Positions 17,794 to 27,660 are shown, counted from the first letter of the stretch. The stretch: 42,386 nt of DNA from Methanobrevibacter curvatus (GCF_001639295.1 NZ_LWMV01000213.1:1-42386); one strand, 5' to 3'. Translations and numbers: made by a program. Notes: generated from the letters alone by a model not told the origin.

Positions 17794-18192
17794 TTATTTT
17801 TTCAATGAACGAATAATATCTCCATCAGAAATTATTCCGACTAATTTACCATTTTCTAATACAGGTAATTGATTATAAATTTCATATGCATCATTTGATT
17901 CTGTCATAACACTAACAGCTTCCTGTAAACTATCATTTGGTGAAATAGACTTGATATCTTTAACCATTACAGAATCTACTTTGGTTCCTAAATGATAATT
18001 ATCTAAAATCAAATTATGACCTAAATTTGATGCAGTAACAATACCCAATATATTATTATTTTCATCTACTATAGGTAAAGAGCTTATTTTATTTTTCATT
18101 AATTTTTCAAATGCAAAAACAACATCCTCATCTGGAGAGCTAGTTTTTACATTATTTGTCATCCAATCTTTCACTATTAATTTTTTTAGCAT
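17794..18192 (-). CDS. CBS-domain pair protein
   Basis: A 132-residue protein made of two CBS domains (about 8-60 and 72-130), the fold that binds adenosine nucleotides and senses energy state. The domain signatures are visible: [38 protein letters not shown], then [19 protein letters not shown] and [23 protein letters not shown]. There is no attached enzyme domain. Its start lies 41 bases inside the 2-phosphoglycerate kinase gene in another frame, with a strong GGAGG ribosome binding site 8 bases before the ATG, so the two are translated from the same message. A regulatory link with that kinase is inference. Confidence 0.93.
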   Translation of the reverse strand: MLKKLIVKDWMTNNVKTSSPDEDVVFAFEKLMKNKISSLPIVDENNNILGIVTASNLGHNLILDNYHLGTKVDSVMVKDIKSISPNDSLQEAVSVMTESNDAYEIYNQLPVLENGKLVGIISDGDIIRSLKK

Positions 18193-19087
18193 TTACAATT
18201 CCTCCATAATTCTCCGTAATATTTTTAATTATAAAATCTATGGTTGTTAAAACATCAATATTTTCAATAAGGGGTACACTATGCTTTTTAGATTGGGATT
18301 CAAAGTATTTTAAAATTTTTCTAATTGCAAAAAAATTATCTAAATATCTTTGTAATGGTCTTCTAGACCACATTTGTCTACATCTAGAATAAAATCTCCC
18401 TTTATGTATTTCTTCGTCAGATAAAGTCAAAGTAAAAGATACTATATTATTTTTATTAACCAAATCTTCATTGATAAACCCTGGAACAAGATGTACTCCC
18501 TCAACTACAATGCTTATTCCCTCTTTAAGAGCTCTTTCAATAACTGCTTCAATTCCAACACTTACTGTATCAACATGATCTTTAAAACCAGCTAAAATCT
18601 CATCAAACTCTGGTGGAGGAGGAACTCTTAAGCCTTCATATGCTGTGAAACTTGATTCATGAATAACTGGAGATAATTCCTTTGAAACAATTTTACGCAT
18701 TACTTCTCTAATCATATCTGTACTAATCATATTTTTAATACCTAAACGATTAGCTATTTCGAATGCAATTGATGATGTTCCAACACCAGATGATCCACCA
18801 ATTAAAATAATTAAAGGATCTTGACAAGCCCTAATGTTCCTCCAAGCAATATATTTTTCAGCCATTACAGGATCTTCATCTTCTAAATCTTTTACAATCA
18901 TTTTTACTAAATTATCAATTGTTATTAATTGAATATTTTGATCTTTTAATTTTTGATGAATGCATGATGCAAAGGCATATGCCTTATTAGGTCCCATTTC
19001 AGCCATTGTAAGGGACCTTGAAAGAACTCCTTTTGAAAAAGGTTCCGTGTAAATTTTTCCTCCAACTTCTCCTTGAACCATAATCAT
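18152..19087 (-). CDS. pgk2: 2-phosphoglycerate kinase
   Basis: Phosphorylates 2-phosphoglycerate to 2,3-bisphosphoglycerate, the first step to cyclic 2,3-diphosphoglycerate, a solute and phosphate store of methanogens. About 311 residues: an N-terminal ATP-cone-like region (about 10-75), then the kinase domain with P-loop [10 protein letters not shown] (97-106), [19 protein letters not shown] and [11 protein letters not shown]. Several in-frame starts lie together (GTG 19096, ATG 19093, 19087, 19081); GTGAT at 19092-19096 best serves as the ribosome binding site for 19087 or 19081. Its end overlaps the CBS gene by 41 bases. Confidence 0.92.
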   Translation of the reverse strand: MIMVQGEVGGKIYTEPFSKGVLSRSLTMAEMGPNKAYAFASCIHQKLKDQNIQLITIDNLVKMIVKDLEDEDPVMAEKYIAWRNIRACQDPLIILIGGSSGVGTSSIAFEIANRLGIKNMISTDMIREVMRKIVSKELSPVIHESSFTAYEGLRVPPPPEFDEILAGFKDHVDTVSVGIEAVIERALKEGISIVVEGVHLVPGFINEDLVNKNNIVSFTLTLSDEEIHKGRFYSRCRQMWSRRPLQRYLDNFFAIRKILKYFESQSKKHSVPLIENIDVLTTIDFIIKNITENYGGIVNAKKINSERLDDK

Positions 19088-19546
19088 AATCATCACTTAG
19101 TAAAAACAGTAATTATTCTTATCTTTAATATAAACAGTTGAAATTCTTATCTTTAACAAAATAGTTAAAGTACTCAAAATATATAAAATTCGTTTGAATA
19201 AACTAATGAATTGAATTTCATAAGTTTATAACTTAGTCTTCTAAAAAAATTCAATAAAATAGCTTTATTTAATAAAATAACTTTATGAATTCAATAAAAT
19301 AATTAAGTTAATTAAAAATATATTTAACAATAATATTTAAATTTATATTTAATATTATTAAAATAATTTGTTATTTGATTCTCATATGAAAAAACTAATT
19401 TAAAAATTTTAATTTCCAGCAGAAAAAATAAAATTAAATATATAAAAAATCAACAAAAACACAACATATTTTAAAAAAATATAAAAAATATAAAAAATAT
19501 ATTTTAAAATAAGATATATTTATATAATATTAAAACAAATATTTAT
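19088..19546. promoter_or_regulatory. Divergent intergenic region with direct repeats upstream of pgk2
   Basis: ATTCTTATCTTTAA occurs twice (19115-19128 and 19143-19156), each preceded by AACAGT (19105-19110 and 19133-19138), with a period of 28 bases, close to the start of 2-phosphoglycerate kinase. Paired direct repeats at this place could be operator half-sites. The rest is A/T-rich; a TATA-like TTTATATAAT at 19519-19528 lies about 24 bases before the 5' end of the SRP RNA and is its likely promoter. Confidence 0.5.
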
Positions 19547-19858
19547 AATGGCTAGACTGGAGGGTTAGGGGTCCTCTGTAAGCACACACCCCCTCAGGTG
19601 CAGTTGAAGTTCAAGGGGCGACTTTGGAATTAAGTTTTGGCCTTAAAAGGCAACATAGAAGCTTCGTCCCATAGGATCAATGGTCATAAGATTCCAACTG
19701 GAGGGTTGGAGTAAATTATGTTTATTTTAGGAATGTGTTAGGCCTGGAAAGGAGCAGCTCTACTAATTACAGTTGATGCTTATGGGATAACGGGGTGGAG
19801 TTGATTTTTTAAGATCACTAAAATTTATGAACTTTGTCCACCCTTGATACATGCCATT
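19547..19858 (+). ncRNA. ffs: Signal recognition particle 7S RNA
   Basis: An island of G/C-rich sequence in an A/T background, about 310 bases long as in archaeal SRP RNA. The helix 8 core is visible: GTTAGGCCTGGAAAGGAGCA followed by GCTCTACTAATTACAG (about 19737-19782), the SRP54-binding GGAAAGGAGCAGC element. The ends pair (AATGGC at the 5' end with GCCATT at the 3' end), closing helix 5, and TGGAGGG pairs with CCACCC. The exact ends are inferred from that pairing. It directs ribosomes making membrane and secreted proteins to the translocon. A16 follows directly at 19860. Confidence 0.93.
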
Positions 19859-20078
19859 TAAAAAAAAAAAAAAAATGAATAAATAATTAAACTTAAATGA
19901 ATAAATAATTAAATGATTAAAATATAAGCAATTAACATGATTTTTTAAAGAAAAATTTATATAGGTTAAATTTAAGATTAGATAATATTAGATTAAAATT
20001 TCAAATATTTCTATTTTTTAAAATAATTATAATTTTTAAAATATCTATAATTGATTTAATGCAAAAATTATTCATTAT

Positions 20079-20163
20079 GTCGGGATGGCCCAGCCTGGTA
20101 CGGCGTTGGACTGCTAATCCAATGATCCCTTGGATCACGGGGGTTCAAATCCCCCTCCCGGCG
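20079..20163 (+). tRNA. tRNA-Ser (anticodon GCT)
   Basis: An 85-base tRNA. Acceptor arm GTCGGGA pairs with TCCCGGC (one T-G pair), discriminator G. D loop contains CCTGGTAC, the anticodon stem-loop is TTGGA-CTGCTAA-TCCAA with anticodon GCT, reading AGC and AGT. A long variable arm (GATCCCTTGGATC) identifies a class II serine tRNA. T arm GGGGG-TTCAAAT-CCCCC. CCA is not encoded. A short T run follows. Confidence 0.97.
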
Positions 20164-20338
20164 TTTTTACTATTTTATTTATTAATATATTTATATCTTA
20201 TTTTTTATTAATAAATTAAAGTTTTATACTTCTATTTTTCATTTAAGTTAATATATTTATATTTTTGGATTTTAAATAACTAATTTTAACTTAAATAATT
20301 ACTTTTAACTAAAATAACTGATTTTAATAGGTGATTCT

Positions 20339-20947
20339 TTGGGATATTCTAAAGAAAGGTTTGACTTTTTCTCAGATGGAGTTATGGCAATTATAATCAC
20401 CATTATGGTATTAGAAATTCCCCTAACAAATACATTTAAATTTAATGACTTATTAACTCTTTTACAATCTGTTATCATTTTCTTTGCAAGTTTTATAATT
20501 GTTGGATCCTTTTGGAGCAAGCATAACTATGTAGTAAACAATTTAGAAACAGTTAATGGAAAAATAATCTGGAGAAACCACCTATTCTTATTTTTCTTAG
20601 CTTTAATTCCTGTTTTTACAAAATGGGTTCTTGAAAACCCTAATGAAATAATCCCAGTTATTTGCTATGATATTCTTTATATTGTTGTTAATTTTTCATT
20701 TATTTACCTAACAAGTGGAGTTATAAGTAAAGAAAAATTTCAAAAAATCCATGAAAAGCACTATGAAGAAAGGGAAAAGAAAAGAAATGAAAGATCTATT
20801 TTACACCCAATAGTTATGATAATTATTGTCATAATCTTAGGGATTATATCTTTTAGATTTGTTTTAATACCTGAAATTTCAATAGCTTTATTTATAGGAT
20901 TTCCAATTGTAAGCTCCTTAATAAATCTTTATAAAAAGAAGGATTAG
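20339..20947 (+). CDS. TMEM175/DUF1211-family potassium channel-like protein
   Basis: A 202-residue membrane protein with the family's first-helix signature RFDFFSDGVMAIIITIMVLEI (R-x3-FSDG-x-A-x6-LE), which lines the pore in the known potassium-leak channels. About six hydrophobic helices are visible, the usual number for one repeat, with a basic loop (HEKHYEEREKKRNE) before the last two. The start is TTG at 20339, 3 bases after a perfect GGTGAT; no ATG fits as well and starting later would cut off the signature. It stands alone between the tRNA and the CDF gene. Confidence 0.88.
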   Translation: MGYSKERFDFFSDGVMAIIITIMVLEIPLTNTFKFNDLLTLLQSVIIFFASFIIVGSFWSKHNYVVNNLETVNGKIIWRNHLFLFFLALIPVFTKWVLENPNEIIPVICYDILYIVVNFSFIYLTSGVISKEKFQKIHEKHYEEREKKRNERSILHPIVMIIIVIILGIISFRFVLIPEISIALFIGFPIVSSLINLYKKKD

Positions 20948-21192
20948 GGAGTTAAGAAATAGAATATTAGGAAATAGAATATTAGAATTGTAATTCCTTA
21001 TTAAATACTTATAGAACAAGAAGTTTACTGAATTTTTTAAAATGAAAAAAAATGAAAAAGAAGTAAAATCAAAAGCAACTTAAAAAATCAAAGAAACTAT
21101 ATTTTTATAATCCTCTTTAATCCTATAAGTTTTTTTATCAAGCTTTCTGATTATTTATTAAAACAGAAATTAAGAAACTAAAAACCATTAAG

Positions 21193-22116
21193 TTAAAAAT
21201 CATTTAATTTAGTTGAAATATATTTTTCATGATCATATTCTTCTCCTAAAGGACAAACATGAGCATTTACAGCTTGAACAATTTCGATTTCATCAACAAT
21301 TTTTCTTTGAGTATAATGGATTAAATTATGGGCGTCTTTTAAAGAAAGTTTAGGATTGACCTCTACATGTAAAGATATAGTTGCATAAGAGCCAAAATAA
21401 TTTATCCTCACATTGTGAACCCCACAAACATCATGAATAGAAGATGCTACAAGCTCTATTTCATCTATAATATCTTGAGAAGGTAATTTTCCCATGATGT
21501 TATTTAAATTATCTCTTCCAACTTCATATGTTGCCTTAAGGACAAATAAACCAATTAATAAACCTACAAAAGAATCTACAAAGACAAATCCCAAATTTGA
21601 AGCAATAACACTGATTAAAATAGCTATACATGAAAAAATATCTGTTTGTTGATGTTTTCCATCGGCAATAATTGCAGGACTGTTAATTTTTTTTCCAGTA
21701 TTTATTTGAAATCTACTAATAATAATATTAATTATAAGCCCAATTAAAGCCATTACAGCAGCTAAGTAACTTGGGGTTTCAACAAATTTAGAAAATAAGA
21801 TTTTTTCTAAAGCTTGAGTTAATATCTCATAAGAAATAAAAGCTAAAAATAAAACAATAATAAGACCAGCTATTGCCTCAGCCCTACCATGACCTAAAGG
21901 GTGTTCTTCATCAGGAGGTCTTTGAGCTATTTTAAAACCAATAAATGCAATTATAGAAGTAGTAATATCAGATAAAGTATGAGCTCCTTCAGCTATTAAA
22001 GCAAAACTCCCAGAAACAATCCCCACTAAAATGTTAAAAGTTGTTAAAAAAATATTTCCAACAATACCTGCTATTGCTGCCTTTGTTCCTTCCTTATTGC
22101 GTAGTGGATCATCCAT
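21193..22116 (-). CDS. Cation diffusion facilitator (CDF) metal exporter
   Basis: A metal/proton antiporter of the inner membrane, exporting divalent cations (Zn, Mn, Fe or Co not resolved). The 307-residue protein has six membrane helices (about 12-215), the helix-2 metal site AEGAHTLSD (His46, Asp50), the loop signature HPLGHGRAEAIAGL, the helix-5 site ADGKHQQTD and a C-terminal cytoplasmic domain (about 220-300) with DVCGVHNVRINYFG and ISLHVEVNP. It is complete and stands alone. The start codon is ATG, with AAGGTTATTTTA upstream. Confidence 0.93.
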   Translation of the reverse strand: MDDPLRNKEGTKAAIAGIVGNIFLTTFNILVGIVSGSFALIAEGAHTLSDITTSIIAFIGFKIAQRPPDEEHPLGHGRAEAIAGLIIVLFLAFISYEILTQALEKILFSKFVETPSYLAAVMALIGLIINIIISRFQINTGKKINSPAIIADGKHQQTDIFSCIAILISVIASNLGFVFVDSFVGLLIGLFVLKATYEVGRDNLNNIMGKLPSQDIIDEIELVASSIHDVCGVHNVRINYFGSYATISLHVEVNPKLSLKDAHNLIHYTQRKIVDEIEIVQAVNAHVCPLGEEYDHEKYISTKLNDF

Positions 22117-22579
22117 TAAAATAACCTTATTTTTTTACATCTAAGTATATTTAGTAAATCATTAAAAATATTTAAGCAAAAAATTTATCAAAATTTATCA
22201 AAATTGAATGTTTTTATATGATTTAAAAGTATTTTATAAATAATTTTAAAAAAAATTAAGAAAAATAAATATTAAAATTTTTAATAATTAAATTAATATA
22301 TGTTAACTTAAGATAAATAAAATTTACTTATTAATGAAAAATATTTAAAAAAAAATAATAAAAAAAGAAATAAAAATATTTTTAAAAATATTAATTATGT
22401 TATGATATTAATACAATTTTCAATAATAATTTTAACATGATTTTTATATGATTTTAAGAATAATTTTAAAAATAATTTAAATATAACTTTAATATGATTT
22501 TAATGTAATTTTAATAATAATTTAAATATAATTTTAAATATAACTTTTATAAATTACTAGAACTGGAGAAAATTGAATT
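22117..22579. other. AT-rich gap with degenerate repeats
   Basis: The divergent promoter region of the CDF and Tex genes. From about 22420 to 22550 it contains loosely repeated units of the type ATGATTTTAA and ATAATTTAAATATAA. No conserved stem-loop or gene is seen; the repeats may simply reflect composition. GGAG at 22565-22568 serves Tex. Confidence 0.45.
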
Positions 22580-24772
22580 ATGATTGGAAAAGCAATAGCT
22601 AAAGAATTAAATATAAAAGATTGGCAAAGTGAAGCAGCCATTAAGCTTATTGATGAAGGAAATACAATTCCATTTATAAGTAGATATAGAAAAGAAGCTA
22701 CTGGTTCTTTAAGTGATGAAATATTAAGAAAATTTGAAAAAAAGTTAATTTATTTAAGAAATCTTGAAGAGAAAAAAGAACAAGTCTTAAAATCAATAGA
22801 AAACCAAGGAAAATTAACAGAGAAAATAACAGAATCCATTAAAAAAGCTAAGACCTTAATAGAATTAGAAGATATTTACAGACCATTTAAGCCAAAAAAA
22901 AGAACAAAAGCAACAATAGCTAAGGAAAAAGGTCTTGAAGAATTAGCGAATATAATTTTAGAGCAAAAAATTAAAATTCCTATTGAAAAAGTAGCTGAAA
23001 AATTCATATCTCCTGAAAAAGAAGTTTTCACAATAGAAGAAGCTATTAATGGAGCGCAAAATATAATAGCTGAGATTGTATCAGATAATGGAGAATTTAG
23101 ACAAGGAATAAGGAAAATCACTTACCAGTTAGGAAACATTGAAATTAAGGCAAAAAATAAAGATTTAGTATCTAAATATGAAATGTATTATGATTACAGC
23201 GAAAAAATATCATCAATAGCTCATCACAGAGTTTTAGCCATTAACCGTGGAGATAAAGAAGATTTTCTTAATGTAAAAATAGCTGCACCTATTGAAAAAA
23301 TCATTAATTATTTAAATGTTAATACATTAATTAATCATCAAAGAAATAAAAATACTAAAATTCCAATTTACAATGAATTTACAAGAGAAACAATTGAGAA
23401 AGCCATTTTAGATTCTTATAAGCGATTAATAGCTCCAGCTGTTGAGCGAGAGATAAGAAACTTTTTATTTGAAAAAGCTGAAGAAAAATCAATACTTGTA
23501 TTTTCTAAAAATCTTGAACAAATTCTTATGGAAGGACCTATTAGAGAAAAGACAGTTTTAGGATGGGATCCAGGATTTAAAAATGGTTGTAAACTCGCAG
23601 TTGTAAATAAATTTGGAGAGGTCTTAGATACTGATGTAATCTATCCAAATGAGCCACAAAATAAAATAACTGAGGCAAAAAAAATTGTTTCAAAATTAAT
23701 AAAAGAATATAATGTAGATTTAATATCTTTAGGAAATGGAACAGCTTCAAGAGAATCAGAAGAGATTATTGCTGAGATTATTAAAGGAAAAGAACTTGAA
23801 TATGTTATTGTAAGCGAATCTGGTGCATCTATTTATTCTGCAAGTGAATTGGGAAGCTCTGAGTTTCCAAATATGTCTGTTGAAACTCGTAGTGCAGTTT
23901 CAATAGCTAGACGATTACAAGACCCACTTTCAGAGCTTGTAAAAATTGACCCTAAGTCTATTGGTGTAGGACAATATCAACATGATATGAATCAAAAACT
24001 TCTTGATGAATCATTAAAAAGCGTGGTTGAAAAGACAGTTAATAACGTAGGTGTTGATTTAAATACTGCATCAATATCTCTTTTAAAATTTGTATCAGGA
24101 ATAAGTGAAAAGTTGGCAAAGAATATTGTTGATTATAGAAAGGAAAATGGAATTTATACTAGTCGAAAAGAACTTTTAAATGTAAAAAAACTTGGAAAAA
24201 AGACATATCAACAATGTGCAGGATTTTTAAAAGTTCATGGTTCTGATAATTTTCTTGATTTAACCACGGTTCATCCTGAATCCTATGAAAAAACCAAAAA
24301 ATTAATAAATATATTAGGTTATAATATAGATGATTTTAAAGCAACAGAAGAAGATTTAAAGAAAATTAACTTTAATAAATTAAAATTATTAAAAGATAAA
24401 GAATTTAAAGAATTATCTGAAAAACTAGCTATTGGAGAACCAACTCTTAAAGACATTGTAGCTGAACTTAAAAAGCCAGGAAGAGACCCAAGAGAAGACA
24501 TGTCAGGACCAATACTTAGAAAAGATGCTTTAACTATTGAAGATCTTGAAGAAGGTATGATTTTAGAAGGAACAGTACGAAATATTGTTGATTTTGGTGC
24601 ATTTGTAGACATTGGAGTCCATCAAGAAGGACTGGTTCATATATCTAAAATGGTTGAAAATAAGTTTGTAAAACACCCATTAAATATTGTGAGTGTTGGA
24701 GAAATTGTTAAAGTAAAAGTTCTAGAGGTTGATATTTCAAGAAATAGAATTCAGCTGACTATGGTTATTTAA
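22580..24772 (+). CDS. tex: Tex-like S1 RNA-binding protein
   Basis: A nucleic-acid-binding protein related to bacterial Tex and eukaryotic Spt6, linked to transcription. The 730-residue protein has the N-terminal helical region with IPFISRYRKEATGSLSDE, a YqgF/RNase H-like domain starting near GWDPGFKNGCKLAVV (about residue 333), helix-hairpin-helix repeats (SISLLKFVSGISEKLAKNI, LLNVKKLGKKTYQQCAGFL), the DPREDMSGPILRKD linker and a C-terminal S1 domain (about 657-728, VDFGAFVDIGVHQEGLVHIS). The gene is complete and of normal size. Confidence 0.95.
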   Translation: MIGKAIAKELNIKDWQSEAAIKLIDEGNTIPFISRYRKEATGSLSDEILRKFEKKLIYLRNLEEKKEQVLKSIENQGKLTEKITESIKKAKTLIELEDIYRPFKPKKRTKATIAKEKGLEELANIILEQKIKIPIEKVAEKFISPEKEVFTIEEAINGAQNIIAEIVSDNGEFRQGIRKITYQLGNIEIKAKNKDLVSKYEMYYDYSEKISSIAHHRVLAINRGDKEDFLNVKIAAPIEKIINYLNVNTLINHQRNKNTKIPIYNEFTRETIEKAILDSYKRLIAPAVEREIRNFLFEKAEEKSILVFSKNLEQILMEGPIREKTVLGWDPGFKNGCKLAVVNKFGEVLDTDVIYPNEPQNKITEAKKIVSKLIKEYNVDLISLGNGTASRESEEIIAEIIKGKELEYVIVSESGASIYSASELGSSEFPNMSVETRSAVSIARRLQDPLSELVKIDPKSIGVGQYQHDMNQKLLDESLKSVVEKTVNNVGVDLNTASISLLKFVSGISEKLAKNIVDYRKENGIYTSRKELLNVKKLGKKTYQQCAGFLKVHGSDNFLDLTTVHPESYEKTKKLINILGYNIDDFKATEEDLKKINFNKLKLLKDKEFKELSEKLAIGEPTLKDIVAELKKPGRDPREDMSGPILRKDALTIEDLEEGMILEGTVRNIVDFGAFVDIGVHQEGLVHISKMVENKFVKHPLNIVSVGEIVKVKVLEVDISRNRIQLTMVI

Positions 24773-24849
24773 ATTGCTTTAAGGGTAATTTTAAGGAAAA
24801 AAAGCTTAATAAATTAATAAATAATAAAATATTCTAGTTAAAAAATATT

Positions 24850-26043
24850 TTAAAAATCATTGGATTTTAAAAAATCTATTATATTAAAATGTTTTATTCC
24901 ATTTTGGGAAAAATCTACTTCATCCATAGTTATAATAATCTTTTCATGATTATCTTTGATTTTCAATAAAGAGTTAAATTCTCTCTCAATTGTTTTTCTA
25001 CTGGCAAGTAGATAGGATACCTGAACATATACAGTTTTTTTATAAGTTTTACATATAAAATCTACTTCCCAGCCATTTAATTTTCCTACATATATTTCAT
25101 ATCCTCTTCTTAAAAATTCCATATAAACTATATTTTCTAGTATTTGACCTATTTTTTTAATATTTTTTCCTGCTATTGTCTCATTAAATCCATGATCTGT
25201 AAAATAGTATTTTTCATTGATTTTTAATATTTTTTTTCCAATTAAATCTTCTCTTTGCACTTTATGTATTAAACAGGCATCTTGAAGATAAATTAAGTAG
25301 TTGTAGATAGTATCTCGTGAAACTATTCTATTTTCATTTTTGAAATACTTTGAAATACTTTCTGCAGAAAATGTTTGACCTATATTGTCCATTAAAAATT
25401 TAATTAATTTATCAAATAAATCTACTTCTCGAATATTATTTCTATATACAATGTCTTTTAGAATAATAGAGTTGTATAAGTCTCTTAAGTAATCTATTTT
25501 TTCATTTTGATTTAGTTGAATTATTAAAGGCATACCTCCATATTTTAAATATTCCATGAAAACTTTTCTATCATCTTTATCTTTATTTAGCTTTAATATT
25601 TCTTTAAAAGAGAATGGATAAATTTTTACTTCAATATATCTACCAGCTATAAATGTAGCTAATTCTCCAGAAAGTAAATTAGCATTAGATCCCGTTATAA
25701 ATATTTCTACATCCAAATCAATTCTATAGCTATTTATTGATTTTTCCCAGTCTTTAACATTTTGTACTTCATCAAAAAATAGATATACTCTTCCTTTCAA
25801 CCCATGAGTTAAATTTTCAATTAATTTGTTTAATTTAGTTGAAGAGTTAATATCTGAGTGCTTTGCAGATTCAAAATTAATTAAAATTATGTTATCTTTA
25901 TTGATTCCTTTTTCTATTAACTCTTCAATAATTAAATATAAAATAGAAGATTTTCCACATCTTCTAATTCCAGTTAAAACCTTTATAATATCCTTACCTA
26001 TTGAAGATCTAATTTTTTTCAAATATAATTCTCTTTTAATCAT
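24850..26043 (-). CDS. AAA-type ATPase with DUF4143 domain
   Basis: A 397-residue protein of the AAA_14/DUF4143 family, common in archaea and often found in accessory regions; function unproven. N-terminal ATPase: P-loop GIRRCGKSS (25-33), Walker B VYLFFDEVQN (Asp91-Glu92) and the sensor-like FITGSNANLLSGE. The middle is a winged-helix-like segment, and the C-terminal part (VYMEFLRRGYEIYVGKLNGWEVDFIC) has a nuclease-like DUF4143 core. A TTG three codons earlier is possible, but the ATG at 26043 fits better. Its plus-strand neighbour Tex converges on it. Confidence 0.9.
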   Translation of the reverse strand: MIKRELYLKKIRSSIGKDIIKVLTGIRRCGKSSILYLIIEELIEKGINKDNIILINFESAKHSDINSSTKLNKLIENLTHGLKGRVYLFFDEVQNVKDWEKSINSYRIDLDVEIFITGSNANLLSGELATFIAGRYIEVKIYPFSFKEILKLNKDKDDRKVFMEYLKYGGMPLIIQLNQNEKIDYLRDLYNSIILKDIVYRNNIREVDLFDKLIKFLMDNIGQTFSAESISKYFKNENRIVSRDTIYNYLIYLQDACLIHKVQREDLIGKKILKINEKYYFTDHGFNETIAGKNIKKIGQILENIVYMEFLRRGYEIYVGKLNGWEVDFICKTYKKTVYVQVSYLLASRKTIEREFNSLLKIKDNHEKIIITMDEVDFSQNGIKHFNIIDFLKSNDF

Positions 26044-26423
26044 CTTAATCAAACATTATTATTTTAAAAGTTTCATTTATAACTGTTGTTTTCATAAAAA
26101 TTAGAAAAGTTACATTTATATATGATTATTTTTAAAAAATTCTAAAAGTTACATGTATAAATGTATTTTTTATAGTATATAAAATTTTATTAAATTTTTA
26201 AAAAATAGATTTGGAAAAATGACTAAAAAATAAAATATAATTTATACTGGAAAGTTTAAAAATAAGTTATAAAATAATTATAATCTAGTTTTACACTGAT
26301 AAAACTGCATAGGCACATATATAAGCAATTAATAAATCATTATTTTTATTAAAAACATATATTCTCAGATATTTTTTCTAAAGTACCTCTAAATTACAGT
26401 TTAATCTTACTAGAATTATTATA
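26044..26423. other. AT-rich gap with a 7-bp stem-loop
   Basis: No gene seen. AGTTTTA-CACTGA-TAAAACT (26287-26306) is a perfect 7-bp inverted repeat that could terminate transcription of the small membrane gene ending at 26424. This gap marks the left border of the accessory region. Confidence 0.45.
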
Positions 26424-26618
26424 TTATTCTCCTCTTAAATAATTATAAAATCTCCGTGTAATGGATACGAATATTATTAAACAAACAAATCTTAGTATAA
26501 GATTATCAGAAAAGTGAAAGCCTGGAAAAAAACTTACAACAACAGTGGCAAGCACAACAACTAAAGCAATAAAGAAAATCACAGAAAGCAAAAAAGCTAA
26601 ACCTTTACCTAAATTCAA
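26424..26618 (-). CDS. Small two-helix membrane protein ending the A/B array
   Basis: A 64-residue protein with two hydrophobic helices (about 5-30 and 40-55) and a basic tail (TRRFYNYLRGE). The start is TTG, 4 bases after a perfect GGTGAT. The sequence around its start (GGTTGGTGATTTAATTGAA) is clearly related to the leaders that precede the B genes of the array (GGTTGTGATTTAATTAG), so it belongs to the same module and occupies the slot normally held by B. It lies just downstream of A copy 1. No family recognised; holin-like size, but that is only a comparison. Confidence 0.7.
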   Translation of the reverse strand: MNLGKGLAFLLSVIFFIALVVVLATVVVSFFPGFHFSDNLILRFVCLIIFVSITRRFYNYLRGE

Positions 26619-26656
26619 TTAAATCACCAACCATTAAATAAAATTTATTTATTTAT

Positions 26657-27480
26657 TTATTTAAATAATTTAAAAATTCTAAAATATAAATTTAAATGAA
26701 AAAAATCACCTAACCACATTAAAAGTTGATCAATGTCAGCATGGATAAGCTTATAAAAAGTCTTAAAAGCAATTACAACATCATCCTCAACCATTCGATC
26801 ACGATTGTGGTTAACAGCATTACAGGCTACTAAAAATGTTAAAATAAAACGATTAGCAGAGATGTTCTTAGCAAACTGCGAAGAAAAAAATTCTGCAATA
26901 ATATAGCTCACCATATGTGTATGTAGAGAAAACGCTTTCTCAAACAATTTATTTGCCTTTTTATCCCATTTAACCACTTTTAAATTTCTAAAAAAGTTTT
27001 CAGTAATTGGATTAAAGTCAATATTCTGATCAAAATCAAACCCTATAGACATGACTTTTTCTGTTAAATAAAATCCAATTTCAAGGCTAATTTCTTCAAT
27101 ATTTTTTTCATTGATAAAATATGGAAGCAAAATGTAAAAATTGATTCAAAATGTTCAAATACAATTGTATCCCCCCATAAGTTTGGAAAATAGAAAAGTT
27201 TAATTTTAGATTTTTTCAAAAGCATAGCATTATCAACTAAGTGAAAGTTTTTTTTCAAAAAATTAGAGTCAAAATTATATTTATTAGAGTTTACAATATT
27301 ATCTGCAAAAATAGAAACATTTTTCGTATATTTGTTGAAGAATTCTGATTCATATAAATCCAAAGTTTGTTTCAAAATATCCTCTAAACCATTAACCTCA
27401 GAAAAACTATTTAAAATATCACTCATGTTTTTTTCTTCTCTTTCCATCTCTTTTTCCATATCATATTCTACTGAAACCAT
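26657..27480 (-). pseudogene. A copy 1, frameshifted at an A7 tract
   Basis: The most divergent A copy. Residues 1-115 read in one frame (starting MVSVEYDMEKEME, with FPNLWGDTIVFEHFES) after a good AAGGAGAG ribosome binding site. The frame then ends, and the family sequence continues in another frame from NEKNIEEISLEIGFYLTEK to VACNAVNHNRDRM and KTFYKLIHADIDQ. The switch lies at a homopolymer of seven A on the minus strand (27102-27108); eight would join the frames and align the product with its paralogues. The usual stop is also lost, adding about 19 hydrophobic and aromatic residues at the end. It may be a dead gene or a slippage OFF state. Confidence 0.8.
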
Positions 27481-27499
27481 AAAAATCTCTCCTTTATAC

Positions 27500-27660
27500 C
27501 ATTTTTAAAATACTCTTAGGTTTATTATATTCAGTACCAAGGGTATTTTCCTATTATTATACATTTTATTTGCAATTCCTGAAACAGTCTTTTTAGCAGT
27601 ATTATGCATTAGTTACAGTATTTTTAACCATATTATAAGATTTAATTAAATAACAGCCAT
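27500..27660 (-). pseudogene. Remnant of a B gene before A copy 1
   Basis: On the minus strand the DNA still aligns with intact B genes (AAATCTTATAATA...ACTGTAACTAATGC...ACTGCTAAAAAGACTGTTTC) but contains single-base gaps and several stops, and both ends are missing. The leader in front of it (about 27650-27715) is preserved. Confidence 0.65.
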
